Below, piece by piece: positions 9,330 through 18,800 of a stretch of DNA of 64,000 nt. The stretch covers positions 806,001-870,000 of the forward strand of contig JADJMG010000001.1 of the NCBI GenBank assembly GCA_016709725.1. Direction: 5' to 3'. The position numbers and the translations under genes were made by a program. The stretch comes from Bacteroidota bacterium (lineage in GTDB: Bacteria; Bacteroidota; Bacteroidia; AKYH767-A; OLB10). Within the stretch, counting starts at the first letter, position 1, and each line of letters starts with the position of its first letter. Under the pieces are notes generated by a model, which saw nothing but the letters and a program-made list of their open reading frames with translations, was not told where the DNA came from and made no database searches.

Positions 9330-9817
9330 GTCACCTTCATAACATCGAAAAAAAGCTGATGAATTCAAGTCAATTGATCGATCAATTGAATGTTTGGCAA
9401 AAAGAAGGATGTAAGATTGTGTTCAGCAATGGCTGTTTTGACATTCTCCATTTAGGGCATATCGACTATTTAGCGCGTGCTGCTGATTTTGGGGATAAGA
9501 TGGTAATAGGTTTAAATACAGATAGTTCTGTATCAAAAATCAAAGGTCCAACCCGACCCATTAACGATGAGCGCTCCCGAGCCATGGTATTGGCGGCCTT
9601 GGAATTTGTGTCGGCCATTATACTTTTTGATGAGCCAACACCTTATGAATTAATACGTTTAGTTCAACCCGACGTATTAGTAAAAGGAGCTGATTATAAG
9701 CCTGAAGACATAGTTGGATACGACATTGTGACTGCCAAAGGGGGGAGTGTAAAAACCATTCCATTTGTAGATGGATACTCTACCACCAGGATCGAACAAC
9801 GGATCCGAAATGCATAA
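9326..9817 (+). CDS. rfaE2: D-glycero-beta-D-manno-heptose 1-phosphate adenylyltransferase (RfaE2)
   Basis: This is a 163-residue nucleotidyltransferase that makes ADP-heptose for the LPS inner core. The motifs are VFSNGCFDILHLGHIDYL (the HxGH ATP-binding site), GLNTDSSVSKIKG, RPINDERSRAMVLAAL, DVLVKGADY and the terminal GYSTTRIEQRIR. Length and motifs match the stand-alone second domain of HldE. It overlaps the UPF0104 membrane gene by 4 bp and was probably once in an operon with panD. Confidence 0.93.
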   Translation: MSHLHNIEKKLMNSSQLIDQLNVWQKEGCKIVFSNGCFDILHLGHIDYLARAADFGDKMVIGLNTDSSVSKIKGPTRPINDERSRAMVLAALEFVSAIILFDEPTPYELIRLVQPDVLVKGADYKPEDIVGYDIVTAKGGSVKTIPFVDGYSTTRIEQRIRNA

Positions 9818-9853
9818 AACTAATATTTGTAATATTTTGGCGTATATTAGATG

Positions 9854-9861
9854 TACCTTTG
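9854..9861 (+). promoter_or_regulatory. Candidate -7 element (TACCTTTG) for the 9.9-kb lipoprotein
   Basis: This is a perfect TAnnTTTG match 44 bp before the start codon. TTTG at 9836-9839 (14-bp gap) or at 9826-9829 (24-bp gap) could be the upstream element; neither spacing is ideal. Confidence 0.45.
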
Positions 9862-9905
9862 ATGGTAATCTGATGGTATAAGGACACAAAAAAACAATTA
9901 AACGC

Positions 9906-10364
9906 ATGAAAAATCTTTTAATGGCGCTGGCAGGGTTGATTATGATTAGCCTAACAGGGTGCGAACAGAACGACTTATTACTTTCAGAGAAAAAGTTGAA
10001 TGAAAAAATTCAGAAATCTTGGAAAGTCATTTTTGCTAATAATAACGACTCCCACGAGACTTGGAGTTTTAATGGTGGTGGTGTTGCTATCAATTTGAAA
10101 AAGTACGACGCGAATAGTAACGTAACGTTAGACACTACATTATTAGGTAGCTATTCTATTGATGCGAAGTTGACAAAGGCATATGTGAAGTTGAGTGGTT
10201 TTACTTTTGGTGATTCTACCTCGATCATGTATACAAATTCGAATTTCAAAGCAGTTGATTTAAATCGCGCCTGGACCATTGTGGTTTTAGAAAACGATGT
10301 AATGTATTTATCTGCTACAGATAATGGAGGAGCGATTCGTTCTCTGGAGTACGTTAAAAACTAA
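9906..10364 (+). CDS. Lipoprotein, lipocalin-like pattern, function unknown
   Basis: This encodes a 152-residue protein with a lipoprotein signal (MKNLLMALAGLIMISLTGC, lipobox LTGC). The mature part starts with an acidic/polar linker and then SWKVIFANNNDSHETWSF, alternating strands and DRAWTIVVL-like C-terminal strands. This is the outline of the small lipocalin-like lipoproteins common in Bacteroidota. It has its own candidate promoter (9854) and a strong terminator (10488), so it is probably monocistronic. No specific function can be assigned. Confidence 0.72.
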   Translation: MKNLLMALAGLIMISLTGCEQNDLLLSEKKLNEKIQKSWKVIFANNNDSHETWSFNGGGVAINLKKYDANSNVTLDTTLLGSYSIDAKLTKAYVKLSGFTFGDSTSIMYTNSNFKAVDLNRAWTIVVLENDVMYLSATDNGGAIRSLEYVKN

Positions 10365-10487
10365 TCCAACAGCTTTTAATTATACCGACATTTAAACCTG
10401 CCTGCTGCAGGCAGGCGCAGCGGTCGCAACGTTTACACAACGATCGCAGCGTAAAAAATAACTTCGCAATTATTCAACTAATAAGTA

Positions 10488-10528
10488 AACGCCTTCGTCA
10501 TTGCTGATGAAGGCGTTGTTGTTTTTTT
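10488..10528 (+). terminator. Rho-independent terminator of the 9.9-kb lipoprotein
   Basis: A perfect 13-bp stem (AACGCCTTCGTCA / TGATGAAGGCGTT) with a 5-base loop is followed by a T-rich run containing seven consecutive T. Confidence 0.85.
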
Positions 10529-10757
10529 GTTTGACTAAATGCTTTTTCAGAAAAGGTTTCTTTCTAAGAAAGAAATTCCAAATCATAGAAAATATTTTCT
10601 CTTCGCTAATTTTTCTCGCAAAGGCGCAAAGACGCTAAGGCTGCGCAATGCTAATTTTCTTGCGAAGGCGTAAAGTTTACACTCTGTCTCTCCCTACTCT
10701 CACACTCTCCAGATAGCTATCGGGGCTGTTTTTTCCTCGCTCTCACTCTGTTTCTCT

Positions 10758-10774
10758 CCCGATAGCTATCGGGA
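10758..10774. repeat. Palindromic repeat CCCGATAGCTATCGGGA
   Basis: This is a perfect palindrome (CCCGATAGCTATCGGG) just after the S46 peptidase stop. Related copies sit at 10712-10725, 32850-32866 and 53196-53210, with a diverged copy near 61382-61400. All lie in spacers, so this is a small interspersed repeat family. Confidence 0.75.
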
Positions 10775-10777
10775 CTG

Positions 10778-12937
10778 TTATTCCACTAGATCCATTTCCT
10801 CAATCAATCGTTTTGCACCTGCAAATTTATCAACGATGAATAATGTGTAACGAATATCTAAAGTGATGTTTCTACAAATTTCGGGATTAAATAAAATATC
10901 ACTCATGGTACCTTCCCATACGCGATCGTAATTGGTGCCAATTAAATTTCCTTTTGCATTTAATACCGGACTTCCCGAATTACCACCTGTTGTATGATTC
11001 GTTGCAATGAATGCAACGGGTACCGTTCCGTTCACTCCATAGCGACCATAGTCTTTCGATTTGTGTAATTCTACTAACCGAGTTGGCAAATCAAATTCTT
11101 CATCCCCCGGAATGTATTTCTCCATGATCCCATCTAAATCCGTTTGGAAATTAAAATAAACCGCATCACGAGCTTCATAGCCGCGTACTTGTCCATAAGC
11201 CAAACGAAGCGTACTGTTCGCATCGGGATACAATTTTTTTTCAGGCTGCATTTCCTTTTGTCCTTCCATGTACAATCGATTCAACAACGTCAATTCAGCA
11301 TTAAATGATTTCACTTTGTCTGCAATACGACTGCGATAGAATGTCAAGAGAGCATCTGCCAATTGATATGCAGGGTCCGATTTTATTTCCTTTGCACTCG
11401 ACTTTCCAAACTTAACGAACAACTTAGCCATTTCTTTCTCATCATCCAAATCGCTTTTAGCAAAAATTGCGTCTGACATTTTCCCGAAATCAGAATCATA
11501 ACGTTCACGCAGTACCGTAAAATAAGTTGGCTTCAATGAATCAGCAACACCTTCATCAAAAATGTTAAGCAAAGTGGCCATCATCTTCCGATCGGTATTG
11601 GCATCGTAGTCTTTAAAATATCCAGGCACTCCAACTTTATATGCTTCTGACTCTGTTCTGATTTTTGCAGTATCGGGCTTGTCGGTTAATGTCATCTCTA
11701 CTAAATTCTTTAAGCCCATTGCATAGCTAATCACTTCCACACCAAAGGCCGCTTCCGCATAATAATCATTCGCTGATAAATAAGGTCGGATGTTTTTATA
11801 AAGTGATTCTATAGAAGGCAATACCCTCGCGTATTTTTTACTCAGCGCATCCGACTTCGAATACCAGGATTTAAAATCAATTTCGAAAGCTTGTTTCTTC
11901 TCCAATCCTTTTGCAGCTAACAAACCTTTGCTCTCTCCTTTCCATTTCTTCCATGCATTACTCACTCCACTTTGCTTATCTGCATACTTTAAGTGTAAGG
12001 CTTCACTACTTCTCATCGACTCTCCCATCACGTCCAAACGAGCAGTACGGACTTTGATTCGGTTAGGATTAGTTACTTCAACAATGGTACTTACTTGATA
12101 AGATGAAATATATTCCTGAGTTCGTCCAGGAAATCCATATACCATGGTAAAATCATCTTGTTGCACGCCTTTGGTAGAAATGGAAAAGAAATGACGAGGA
12201 ACAAATGGAACATTCTCCGCATTGTACTCCGCCGGTTTATTATCTTTTCCTGCATACACTCTAAACATAGAAAAATCACCCGTGTGTCGAGGCCACATCC
12301 AATTGTCGGTATCGCCGCCAAATTTTCCAATAGATGATGGCGGTGCTCCTACTAAACGTACATCTTTAAAAGTTTCCGAAACAATTAAAATAAATTCATT
12401 GCCCGAATAAAATTGTCTCACGCGAGCTTCATAATGGGTTCCTTCTATCGCTTTCTTCTCGAGGGAAGCGGAAATTTCTTTGATCTTTGCATTGCGTTGC
12501 TCCTCATTTAAATTTTCAAGTGCTTTCGAAAAAGAGGCTGTTACATCTTCCATGCGAATGATAAACGTTGCTGTTAATCCGGGGCATGGTAATTCTTCCT
12601 TCATCGTCATGGCCCAAAATCCATCTCTCAAATAATTATGTTCAAGTGTGCTGTGCTCTTGAATTTGTCCGAAACCACAATGATGATTGGTTAACATTAA
12701 TCCTTGCGCAGAAATTATTTCTCCTGTGCAACCTCCACCAAAAAGTACGACCGCATCTTTCAAGCTATTCTTATTCACACTATAAATTTCTTCAATCGGA
12801 ATTTGTAAGCCTTTCAATCGCATTTCCGCCGCATTCATTTGTTGCAAAAGTTGAGGCAACCACATACCTTCATCGGCAGACGAAAAAACAGTAGAGAACA
12901 AGAATACAATCAGGAGAATCTTTCTTTTAATCATCAT
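10778..12937 (-). CDS. S46 family dipeptidyl peptidase, DPP11-like (Asp/Glu-specific)
   Basis: This 719-residue periplasmic serine peptidase removes dipeptides from oligopeptide N-termini. It has a signal peptide (residues 1-21). The chymotrypsin-like catalytic parts are: His in MLTNHHCGFG (about 85), Asp in GGDTDNWMWPRHTGDF, and Ser in TTGGNSGSPV (about 654). Eighteen residues after the Ser stands Arg in TNYDRVWEGTMSD. In this family Arg at that position (673 in the Porphyromonas enzyme) gives preference for acidic residues (DPP11), while Gly gives DPP7. Length fits the family. The gene stands alone, and a palindrome lies just after its stop. Substrate preference is inferred from this one residue. 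Confidence 0.93.
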   Translation of the reverse strand: MMIKRKILLIVFLFSTVFSSADEGMWLPQLLQQMNAAEMRLKGLQIPIEEIYSVNKNSLKDAVVLFGGGCTGEIISAQGLMLTNHHCGFGQIQEHSTLEHNYLRDGFWAMTMKEELPCPGLTATFIIRMEDVTASFSKALENLNEEQRNAKIKEISASLEKKAIEGTHYEARVRQFYSGNEFILIVSETFKDVRLVGAPPSSIGKFGGDTDNWMWPRHTGDFSMFRVYAGKDNKPAEYNAENVPFVPRHFFSISTKGVQQDDFTMVYGFPGRTQEYISSYQVSTIVEVTNPNRIKVRTARLDVMGESMRSSEALHLKYADKQSGVSNAWKKWKGESKGLLAAKGLEKKQAFEIDFKSWYSKSDALSKKYARVLPSIESLYKNIRPYLSANDYYAEAAFGVEVISYAMGLKNLVEMTLTDKPDTAKIRTESEAYKVGVPGYFKDYDANTDRKMMATLLNIFDEGVADSLKPTYFTVLRERYDSDFGKMSDAIFAKSDLDDEKEMAKLFVKFGKSSAKEIKSDPAYQLADALLTFYRSRIADKVKSFNAELTLLNRLYMEGQKEMQPEKKLYPDANSTLRLAYGQVRGYEARDAVYFNFQTDLDGIMEKYIPGDEEFDLPTRLVELHKSKDYGRYGVNGTVPVAFIATNHTTGGNSGSPVLNAKGNLIGTNYDRVWEGTMSDILFNPEICRNITLDIRYTLFIVDKFAGAKRLIEEMDLVE

Positions 12938-13048
12938 AACAATAAATATTTCTTTGGTAAAAATAATAAAATGGAGTGAGGTACCTTCTGGAATACATGA
13001 GTAATTTCATACGTTTGAGAAATGTAGCTTCCTATTTCCATCTAAAGC

Positions 13049-13078
13049 AAAAGCCCCATCCTTTTCAGGTGGGGCTTT
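13049..13078 (-). terminator. Terminator after the DUF3127 gene
   Basis: The hairpin AAAGCCCCATCC / GGTGGGGCTTT has a 6-base loop and is followed on the minus strand by a short T-run. It lies between the DUF3127 stop and the S46 peptidase start and can act on both strands. Confidence 0.7.
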
Positions 13079-13144
13079 CAAACTATGGTTTGATTGGGTA
13101 ATTATTTAGTTACAATTCACTACTGAATTGCAAATTCTCATTTA

Positions 13145-13528
13145 TTAAAATGGTAAATCATCTTCCACCGAAGTAGCAGCAGGTTGACTTTGTTCGTTAC
13201 CCGATGTAGCAAAGTTTGCTGGAGCATCCATTGCTGCAGGACTTGCGGCTGCTGATCCATCAACAACGGCTTTCCATGGTCGAACGTCGGTGTACCAACG
13301 ACCATTGTACTCACGTGATTCAACACGAAAAGAAATTTTAAGGCGAGAACCCATGGCATACCCGTTGAATTGCTTCACCAAGTCGCCCCATGCACTCATA
13401 CATATTTTCTTTGGATACTGATCTTCCGTTTCTACGATAAAATCTTGCTTCACCCAAGGACCATTTTTTCCTGATCCTGTCTGTTCCGGAAGGGAACTAA
13501 TTAATTTTGCTGTAATTTCGAGACTCAT
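13145..13528 (-). CDS. DUF3127 protein with SSB-like acidic C-terminal tip
   Basis: This 127-residue protein belongs to the Bacteroidota family DUF3127. The folded part (MSLEITAKLISSLPEQTG, WVKQDFIVETEDQYPKKI, RLKISFRVESREYNGRWYTDVRPWK) looks like a small beta-barrel. It is followed by a flexible Ala/Ser/Pro/Gln-rich tail ending in EDDLPF. That ending is almost the same as the C-terminal tip of single-stranded DNA-binding protein (E. coli DDDIPF), which recruits repair and replication partners. I infer an SSB-like or SSB-mimicking role. A TACCTTTG -7 element lies on the minus strand at 13551-13558. Confidence 0.85.
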   Translation of the reverse strand: MSLEITAKLISSLPEQTGSGKNGPWVKQDFIVETEDQYPKKICMSAWGDLVKQFNGYAMGSRLKISFRVESREYNGRWYTDVRPWKAVVDGSAAASPAAMDAPANFATSGNEQSQPAATSVEDDLPF

Positions 13529-13550
13529 AATGCTTGATTCGTTTAGAATT

Positions 13551-13558
13551 CAAAGGTA
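13551..13558 (-). promoter_or_regulatory. Candidate -7 element (TACCTTTG) for DUF3127
   Basis: This is an exact TAnnTTTG match on the minus strand, 22 bp upstream of the start codon. No clear partner TTTG is visible. Confidence 0.45.
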
Positions 13559-13781
13559 ATAATTCGGAAGAATTTTTCACTTCTTTCTTCCTAAATTTTA
13601 CCTGAGAATGTTATTTTGTTAATAAATTAATTTTCTGTTTGATGTTGACAAAAGTAATGCACTGATTCTGAATAGTCGTATAATAAACGCTTCTAGTCGT
13701 ATACAAACGTTTACGAATGGCTGAATCGTATTGAAACAGATAATGATGGTGAAAAAACCGAGTTTATCATTTAGATTCATT

Positions 13782-13820
13782 AAAAAAGGGTAGTGAAAAG
13801 CCTTTGCTCTCACCACCCTT
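13782..13820 (-). terminator. Rho-independent terminator of htpG
   Basis: Read on the minus strand, AAGGGTGGTGA and TCACTACCCTT form a stem closed by a loop of about 13 bases and followed by TTTTTT. It lies directly after the htpG stop. Confidence 0.8.
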
Positions 13821-13836
13821 CGTAATTTACAATGAC

Positions 13837-15663
13837 TTATTTATTTAATAAATCAATACTTCTTTTCGTGAAATCGGAAAGTGCTTCTCCTTTTAACAAT
13901 CCTTGATTCAGCAAGGCCAAATCCACAGCTTGTTGCATCAAACTTGACTTTAGAGTAGTGTCCGTCTCGCTCAAAATTTTACCAACGAACGGGTGATTAC
14001 TATTTAGAACCATATTGTATTGGTCGGGCATTTCTCCCATAAAGGAATACCCTCCTCCTCCACTCGCCGACATTTCCTTCATTCGACGCATGAACTCTGG
14101 ACGAGTCAAAACAATATGAGCATCATCCTCTGATAATGCAGAAACACTTACATGATAAGTATCCTTATTCACAACAGTTTCTACTAATTCTTTCAATTGG
14201 GTTTGCTCTTCTTCAGTAAGTTTTGATACCCGATTCTCTTCTTTACTGATGAGCTTATCGATGGTATCAGCATCTACGCGAGCAAAGCTTCCATTCTCTA
14301 CTTTTTGCTCAATAAAATTCACAAAATGAGTATCAATGACACCGTCCATCCACAACACATCATACCCTTTTTTCTTTGCAGAATTGATGTATGCATATTG
14401 ATCTTCAGGATTCGTAGTATAGAGATAAATAACTTTCTTGTCTTTGTCTTCTTGGTTCAGGCTGATTAAATTTCGGTATTCCTCAAAAGTGAAATACTTT
14501 TTATCAACGTTCTTCAACAAACAGAATTTGTTAGCGCGCTCAAAGAATTTTTCTTCGCTCAACATTCCATACTTTATAAAAACACCAATATCATCCCACT
14601 TCGCTTCAAAATCGTTTCGGTTCTCTTTAAACAACTCCTCCAATTTGTCAGCTACTTTTTTCAAGATGTGATTACTGATTTTTTTCACATTTGAATCACT
14701 TTGCAAATAACTTCTGGATACATTTAATGGAATATCCGGTGAGTCGATCACACCATGTAACAAGGTAAGGAAGTCGGGAACGATCCCTTCCACAGCATCC
14801 GTAACAAATACTTGTCGGCAATATAATTGAATTTTATTCTTTTGAACTTCCAAATTCTTTTTCAATTTTGGGAAGTACAAAATCCCCGTTAAATTAAATG
14901 GGAAGTCTACGTTGAGATGAATCCAAAACAACGGCTCTTCGGCAAATGGATATAATTCTTTGTAAAACGCCTTGTAATCTTCGTCTGTTAACTCCGCGGG
15001 TTTCTTTACCCAAGCTGGTGCGGTATTGTTAATTTTCTCTCCCTCAAAACGAATTTCAACAGGTAGAAATCCGCAATATTTATTTAGCAAAGTACGAATG
15101 CGAGCCGGTTCTAAAAATTCAATCGAATCATCATTGATGGATAAAATTACTTCGGTACCACGATCGTCTTTCGCCAATTTTTCCATGTTGTAAGATGGAC
15201 TTCCGTCGCAAGTCCAACGCACTGCATCGCCTTCTTCGGCTAGCCATGAACGTGAGTGTAAGGCTACGTGGTCCGAAACCATAAACGCAGAGTAAAATCC
15301 CAAACCGAATTTTCCGATGAGCTGTGCGCCCGATTGATCTTTGTACTTATTCACAAACTCTTCGGCACCACTGAATGCAATTTGGTTGATGTATTTCTCA
15401 ACTTCTTCACCCGTCATCCCAACACCACGATCAATGACATGTAATGTTTTGTTTTCTTTATCGATTTTTACTTCAACATATAAATCTCCCGACTCCACAG
15501 GCTTTTCAGCCATGCGATTGAGTGCACTAAATTTTTGAGTGGCATCAACAGCATTTGCCACCAATTCCCTTAAAAATATTTCGTGATCACTGTAAAGAAA
15601 CTTCTTGATGATTGGAAAAATATTTTCCGTTTGTACATTAATTTTACCTGTTGGATTTGTCAT
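13837..15663 (-). CDS. htpG: Molecular chaperone HtpG (Hsp90)
   Basis: This is a 608-residue cytosolic ATP-dependent chaperone. The N-terminal GHKL ATPase motifs are present: FLRELVANAVDA (binds ATP/Mg), DRGVGMTGEEV, GLIGKFGLGFYSAFMV-type lid and GTEVILSI. The middle-domain element LNVSRSYLQSD, with the conserved Arg, is also present, and a C-terminal dimerisation part follows. The length is typical for bacterial HtpG. It is a single gene with its own terminator, and its start faces the biosynthetic cluster across a 229-bp spacer. It is probably heat-inducible, as elsewhere, but no heat-shock element was identified by eye. Confidence 0.96.
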   Translation of the reverse strand: MTNPTGKINVQTENIFPIIKKFLYSDHEIFLRELVANAVDATQKFSALNRMAEKPVESGDLYVEVKIDKENKTLHVIDRGVGMTGEEVEKYINQIAFSGAEEFVNKYKDQSGAQLIGKFGLGFYSAFMVSDHVALHSRSWLAEEGDAVRWTCDGSPSYNMEKLAKDDRGTEVILSINDDSIEFLEPARIRTLLNKYCGFLPVEIRFEGEKINNTAPAWVKKPAELTDEDYKAFYKELYPFAEEPLFWIHLNVDFPFNLTGILYFPKLKKNLEVQKNKIQLYCRQVFVTDAVEGIVPDFLTLLHGVIDSPDIPLNVSRSYLQSDSNVKKISNHILKKVADKLEELFKENRNDFEAKWDDIGVFIKYGMLSEEKFFERANKFCLLKNVDKKYFTFEEYRNLISLNQEDKDKKVIYLYTTNPEDQYAYINSAKKKGYDVLWMDGVIDTHFVNFIEQKVENGSFARVDADTIDKLISKEENRVSKLTEEEQTQLKELVETVVNKDTYHVSVSALSEDDAHIVLTRPEFMRRMKEMSASGGGGYSFMGEMPDQYNMVLNSNHPFVGKILSETDTTLKSSLMQQAVDLALLNQGLLKGEALSDFTKRSIDLLNK

Positions 15664-15837
15664 ATCTCTATTTAATTTTTTATAGCTTTTTTAATGAATT
15701 TCACCACGAATCAATATGCTTGCCAAAGGATAATTACTGCCATTTTGACCCATATTTTAGAAATGAAAACTAATCAAAGGATGATATCCATCAATTCATT
15801 AATTTAACTGTAATATTCTCCTTCTTATTAATGTAGA

Positions 15838-15870
15838 TTTGCCTTCATATTGATGAAACTTTTACCTTTA
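15838..15870 (+). promoter_or_regulatory. Promoter of the NRPS/PKS cluster
   Basis: TTTG (15838-15841) and TACCTTTA (15863-15870) are separated by 21 bp, which fits the Bacteroidota promoter layout (TTTG, about 19-23 bp, TAnnTTTG), with one mismatch at the last base. It lies 62 bp before the most likely start codon (15932). No other promoter is visible between the cluster genes, so they are probably one transcript. Confidence 0.6.
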
Positions 15871-15892
15871 TTGTGAGTAAAACATAGTTCGG

Positions 15893-18800
15893 TTGCCCGA
15901 CATGAAATCAGACTGTCGCCCGATACACCACATGTCAACTTTTAAAAATATCCATTCGCAAGTAGAAGCTAGGGCTTTGCAACATCCTGATAAACAGGCT
16001 GTTTTGCATGGAAACCAGAAGCTTACCTATTTCGAATTGAATAGCCAAGCAAATGCTCTCGCCCATCAATTGGGACAAATCAACGGTGTAAAAAATGGTT
16101 TTGTAGGTGTCTGTCTCGAGCGTTCATGTGACCTTATGGTCGCCATTTTAGGAATTTTGAAAGCAGGTGCTGCTTATGTCCCATTCGATATCGATTATCC
16201 TGTGGAACGACTACAATACATGGCCGAAATCAGTAAGATTCCGGTCATGGTAAGCACTTCTTCACTCGGTAAGAAATTACCAAAGGGAGAGTATCAAATT
16301 ATTGATATTCAATCCATAAACAAAGAAAAAGAAGCGAAAAACCTCGACTTAAATATCCCCAATACGCAAGCGGCTTATGTCCTATTTACTTCAGGATCGA
16401 CAGGTCAGCCAAAAGGGGTAAAGATGCCACATAAAGCATTGTTAAATTTGATAGATTGGCAGTTGCAACAAACGGAAGTTCATGACGACGGTCGGACCCT
16501 CCAATTTGCTCCGATCAGTTTCGATGTGCATTTCCAAGAAATATTTAGCACTTGGTGTGATGGTGGTTGCATCTGTTTAATTGGTGACGAAGAAAGATTG
16601 AATGCACCCGTACTTTTAAATTACATTGAAAAAAATAATATCAATCGAATTTTTCTTCCATTCGTTGCATTGCAAAGTTTGTGCGAGTTGTCTAAAAAAA
16701 CGAATGCAAATTTATCATGCTTGCAGGAAGTGATTACGGCAGGCGAACAATTACAAGTGACTCCGGCCATCATCGATTTTTTTAATCGCATTCCGCATTG
16801 CAAATTATTCAATCACTACGGTCCCACCGAAACACATGTTGTTACGTCGTACCTGTTAGAAGGTGCTCCATCAACATGGCCACTACTTCCACCCATTGGA
16901 AAAGCGATTCAGCAATCTGAAGTGTATTTACTCGATGAAAATGGAAAGCCAGTTAAAGACGGTGAAGAAGGCGAATTATTTGCATCGGGAATATGTTTAG
17001 CCGATGGTTATTTAAATAGAGATGATTTAACGAAGGAAAGATTTACTTCGAATCCCTTTAATACTTCAGAAAAACTTTACAAGACCGGTGACTTGGCAAA
17101 AAAACTTCCTGATGGGAATATTCAATATTTAGGAAGGATAGATGGTCAAGTAAAAGTGCGTGGTTATCGAATCGAGTTAGGTGAAATTGAAGTTGCACTT
17201 AGTCGATTTAAAAATGTAATTCAAGCAGCAGCAACGGTACGTGAAGATAAACCTGGAGAGAAAAAATTAGTTGGCTATCTCGTTTTTGAAAAAGGACATG
17301 AACTACAAGTAAAAGAAGTGCGTACTTTTTTACAGACGATGCTTCCCGAGTATATGATGCCATCGGCCATTGTTCAATTGGACGATTTACCTCGCACTCC
17401 CAGTGGAAAAATTGATCGTAAGTCGTTGCCAATTCCTGACACGAAGCGTCCGGAACTGGGCATACCGTATGTAGCTGCTGAAAATGAAACACAAAAAATA
17501 CTTTGTCAACTTTGGTCCACATTATTAAATATTGATCCGATTGGGATCAACGACAACTTCTTTGATTTAGGAGGGAATTCATTATTAGCCTTGCAATCCG
17601 TTGCGCTTTTAAAAATGGAGTACTCCCTCGATTTGTCAGTTATAAAAGTATACCAATATCCAACCATCGCTGCATTATCGGCAAGTATAGATGGAAAAGA
17701 AAATAATAAGAGTCTGAAAAAAGACATGGAAGCGCGTGCAAAAGCTCGTCACAAAAAAGGAACACATTCGGTTCAAGATGCAATTGCTGTGATCGGAATG
17801 TCATTGCATTTTCCTGGTGCAGATACCGTTGATGAGTTCTGGAATAATTTAAAAAATGGAGTGGAAAGCATCAAGTTTTTTACTCCACAAGAATTGGATC
17901 CTTCTCTTCCTGTTGATGAAGTAACCGATCCCAATTACATCAGGGCTCGTGGAATCATTAATGATGCAAAAGGATTTGATGCTGCTTTTTTTCAGATGAA
18001 TCCCAATGTAGCCAAAGCAACTGATCCACAACAACGAGTACTTTTGGAATTAGCTTGGAATGCTTTAGAGCATTCAGGGTATAGCCCCAGCCGTTATGAT
18101 GGACTGATTGGTGTTTTTGCAGGCATGGGAAACAGTACGTATTATTTAAATAATGTATTACCCAATAAAGATGCGGTTCGTCGTGTAGGTTCCTTGCAAG
18201 CAATGACGCTAAACGAAAAAGATTACATCGCTACTCGCATCGCCTACGAATTAAATTTAAAGGGTCTTGCGGTGAGTGTACATACTGCCTGTTCTACTTC
18301 TTTAACCGCCATTGCACAAGCCTGCAATTCGCTTTGGAATAGAGAATGTGATATGGTATTGGCGGGAGGATCTGCAATCACTTCGCCCGTGAATAGCGGT
18401 CAGCGTTATGAAGAAGGTGCTATATACTCTAACGATGGGCATACCCGCACTTTTGACGATGGAGCAAGAGGAACGGTTTTTAGTGATGGAGCAGGAATTG
18501 TTGTTTTAAAACGTTATGAAGATGCACTTGCTGATGGCGACACCATATATGCTGTTGTACGAGGCGTGGCATTAAACAATGACGGAAGCGATAAAGGAAG
18601 TTTTACAGCCCCAAGTGTAGATGGACAATCGGCCGTTATAAGTATGGCACAAGCCATGGCAGGTGTTGATGCATCTAGTATATCTTATGTAGAAACTCAC
18701 GGTACCGCAACACCGTTGGGTGATCCTATCGAAATTGAAGGATTGACAAAAGCATTTCGCGAGCATTCCGATAAAAATCAATATTGTGCTTTAGGTTCTG

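Larger units (their letters stand above)
10365..10777. other. Intergenic spacer rich in palindromes
   Basis: This spacer holds the terminator at 10488, a GC-rich inverted repeat near 10397-10417 (CCTGCCTGCTGCAGGCAGG), and two copies of the GATAGCTATCGGG palindrome (10712-10725 and 10758-10774), separated by CT-rich stutter sequence. No gene is visible. Confidence 0.6.

Noticed and set aside
13138..13359. Open frame of 73 codons overlapping the DUF3127 gene
   Set aside because: It is another frame of the same DNA, with no start context or family features.
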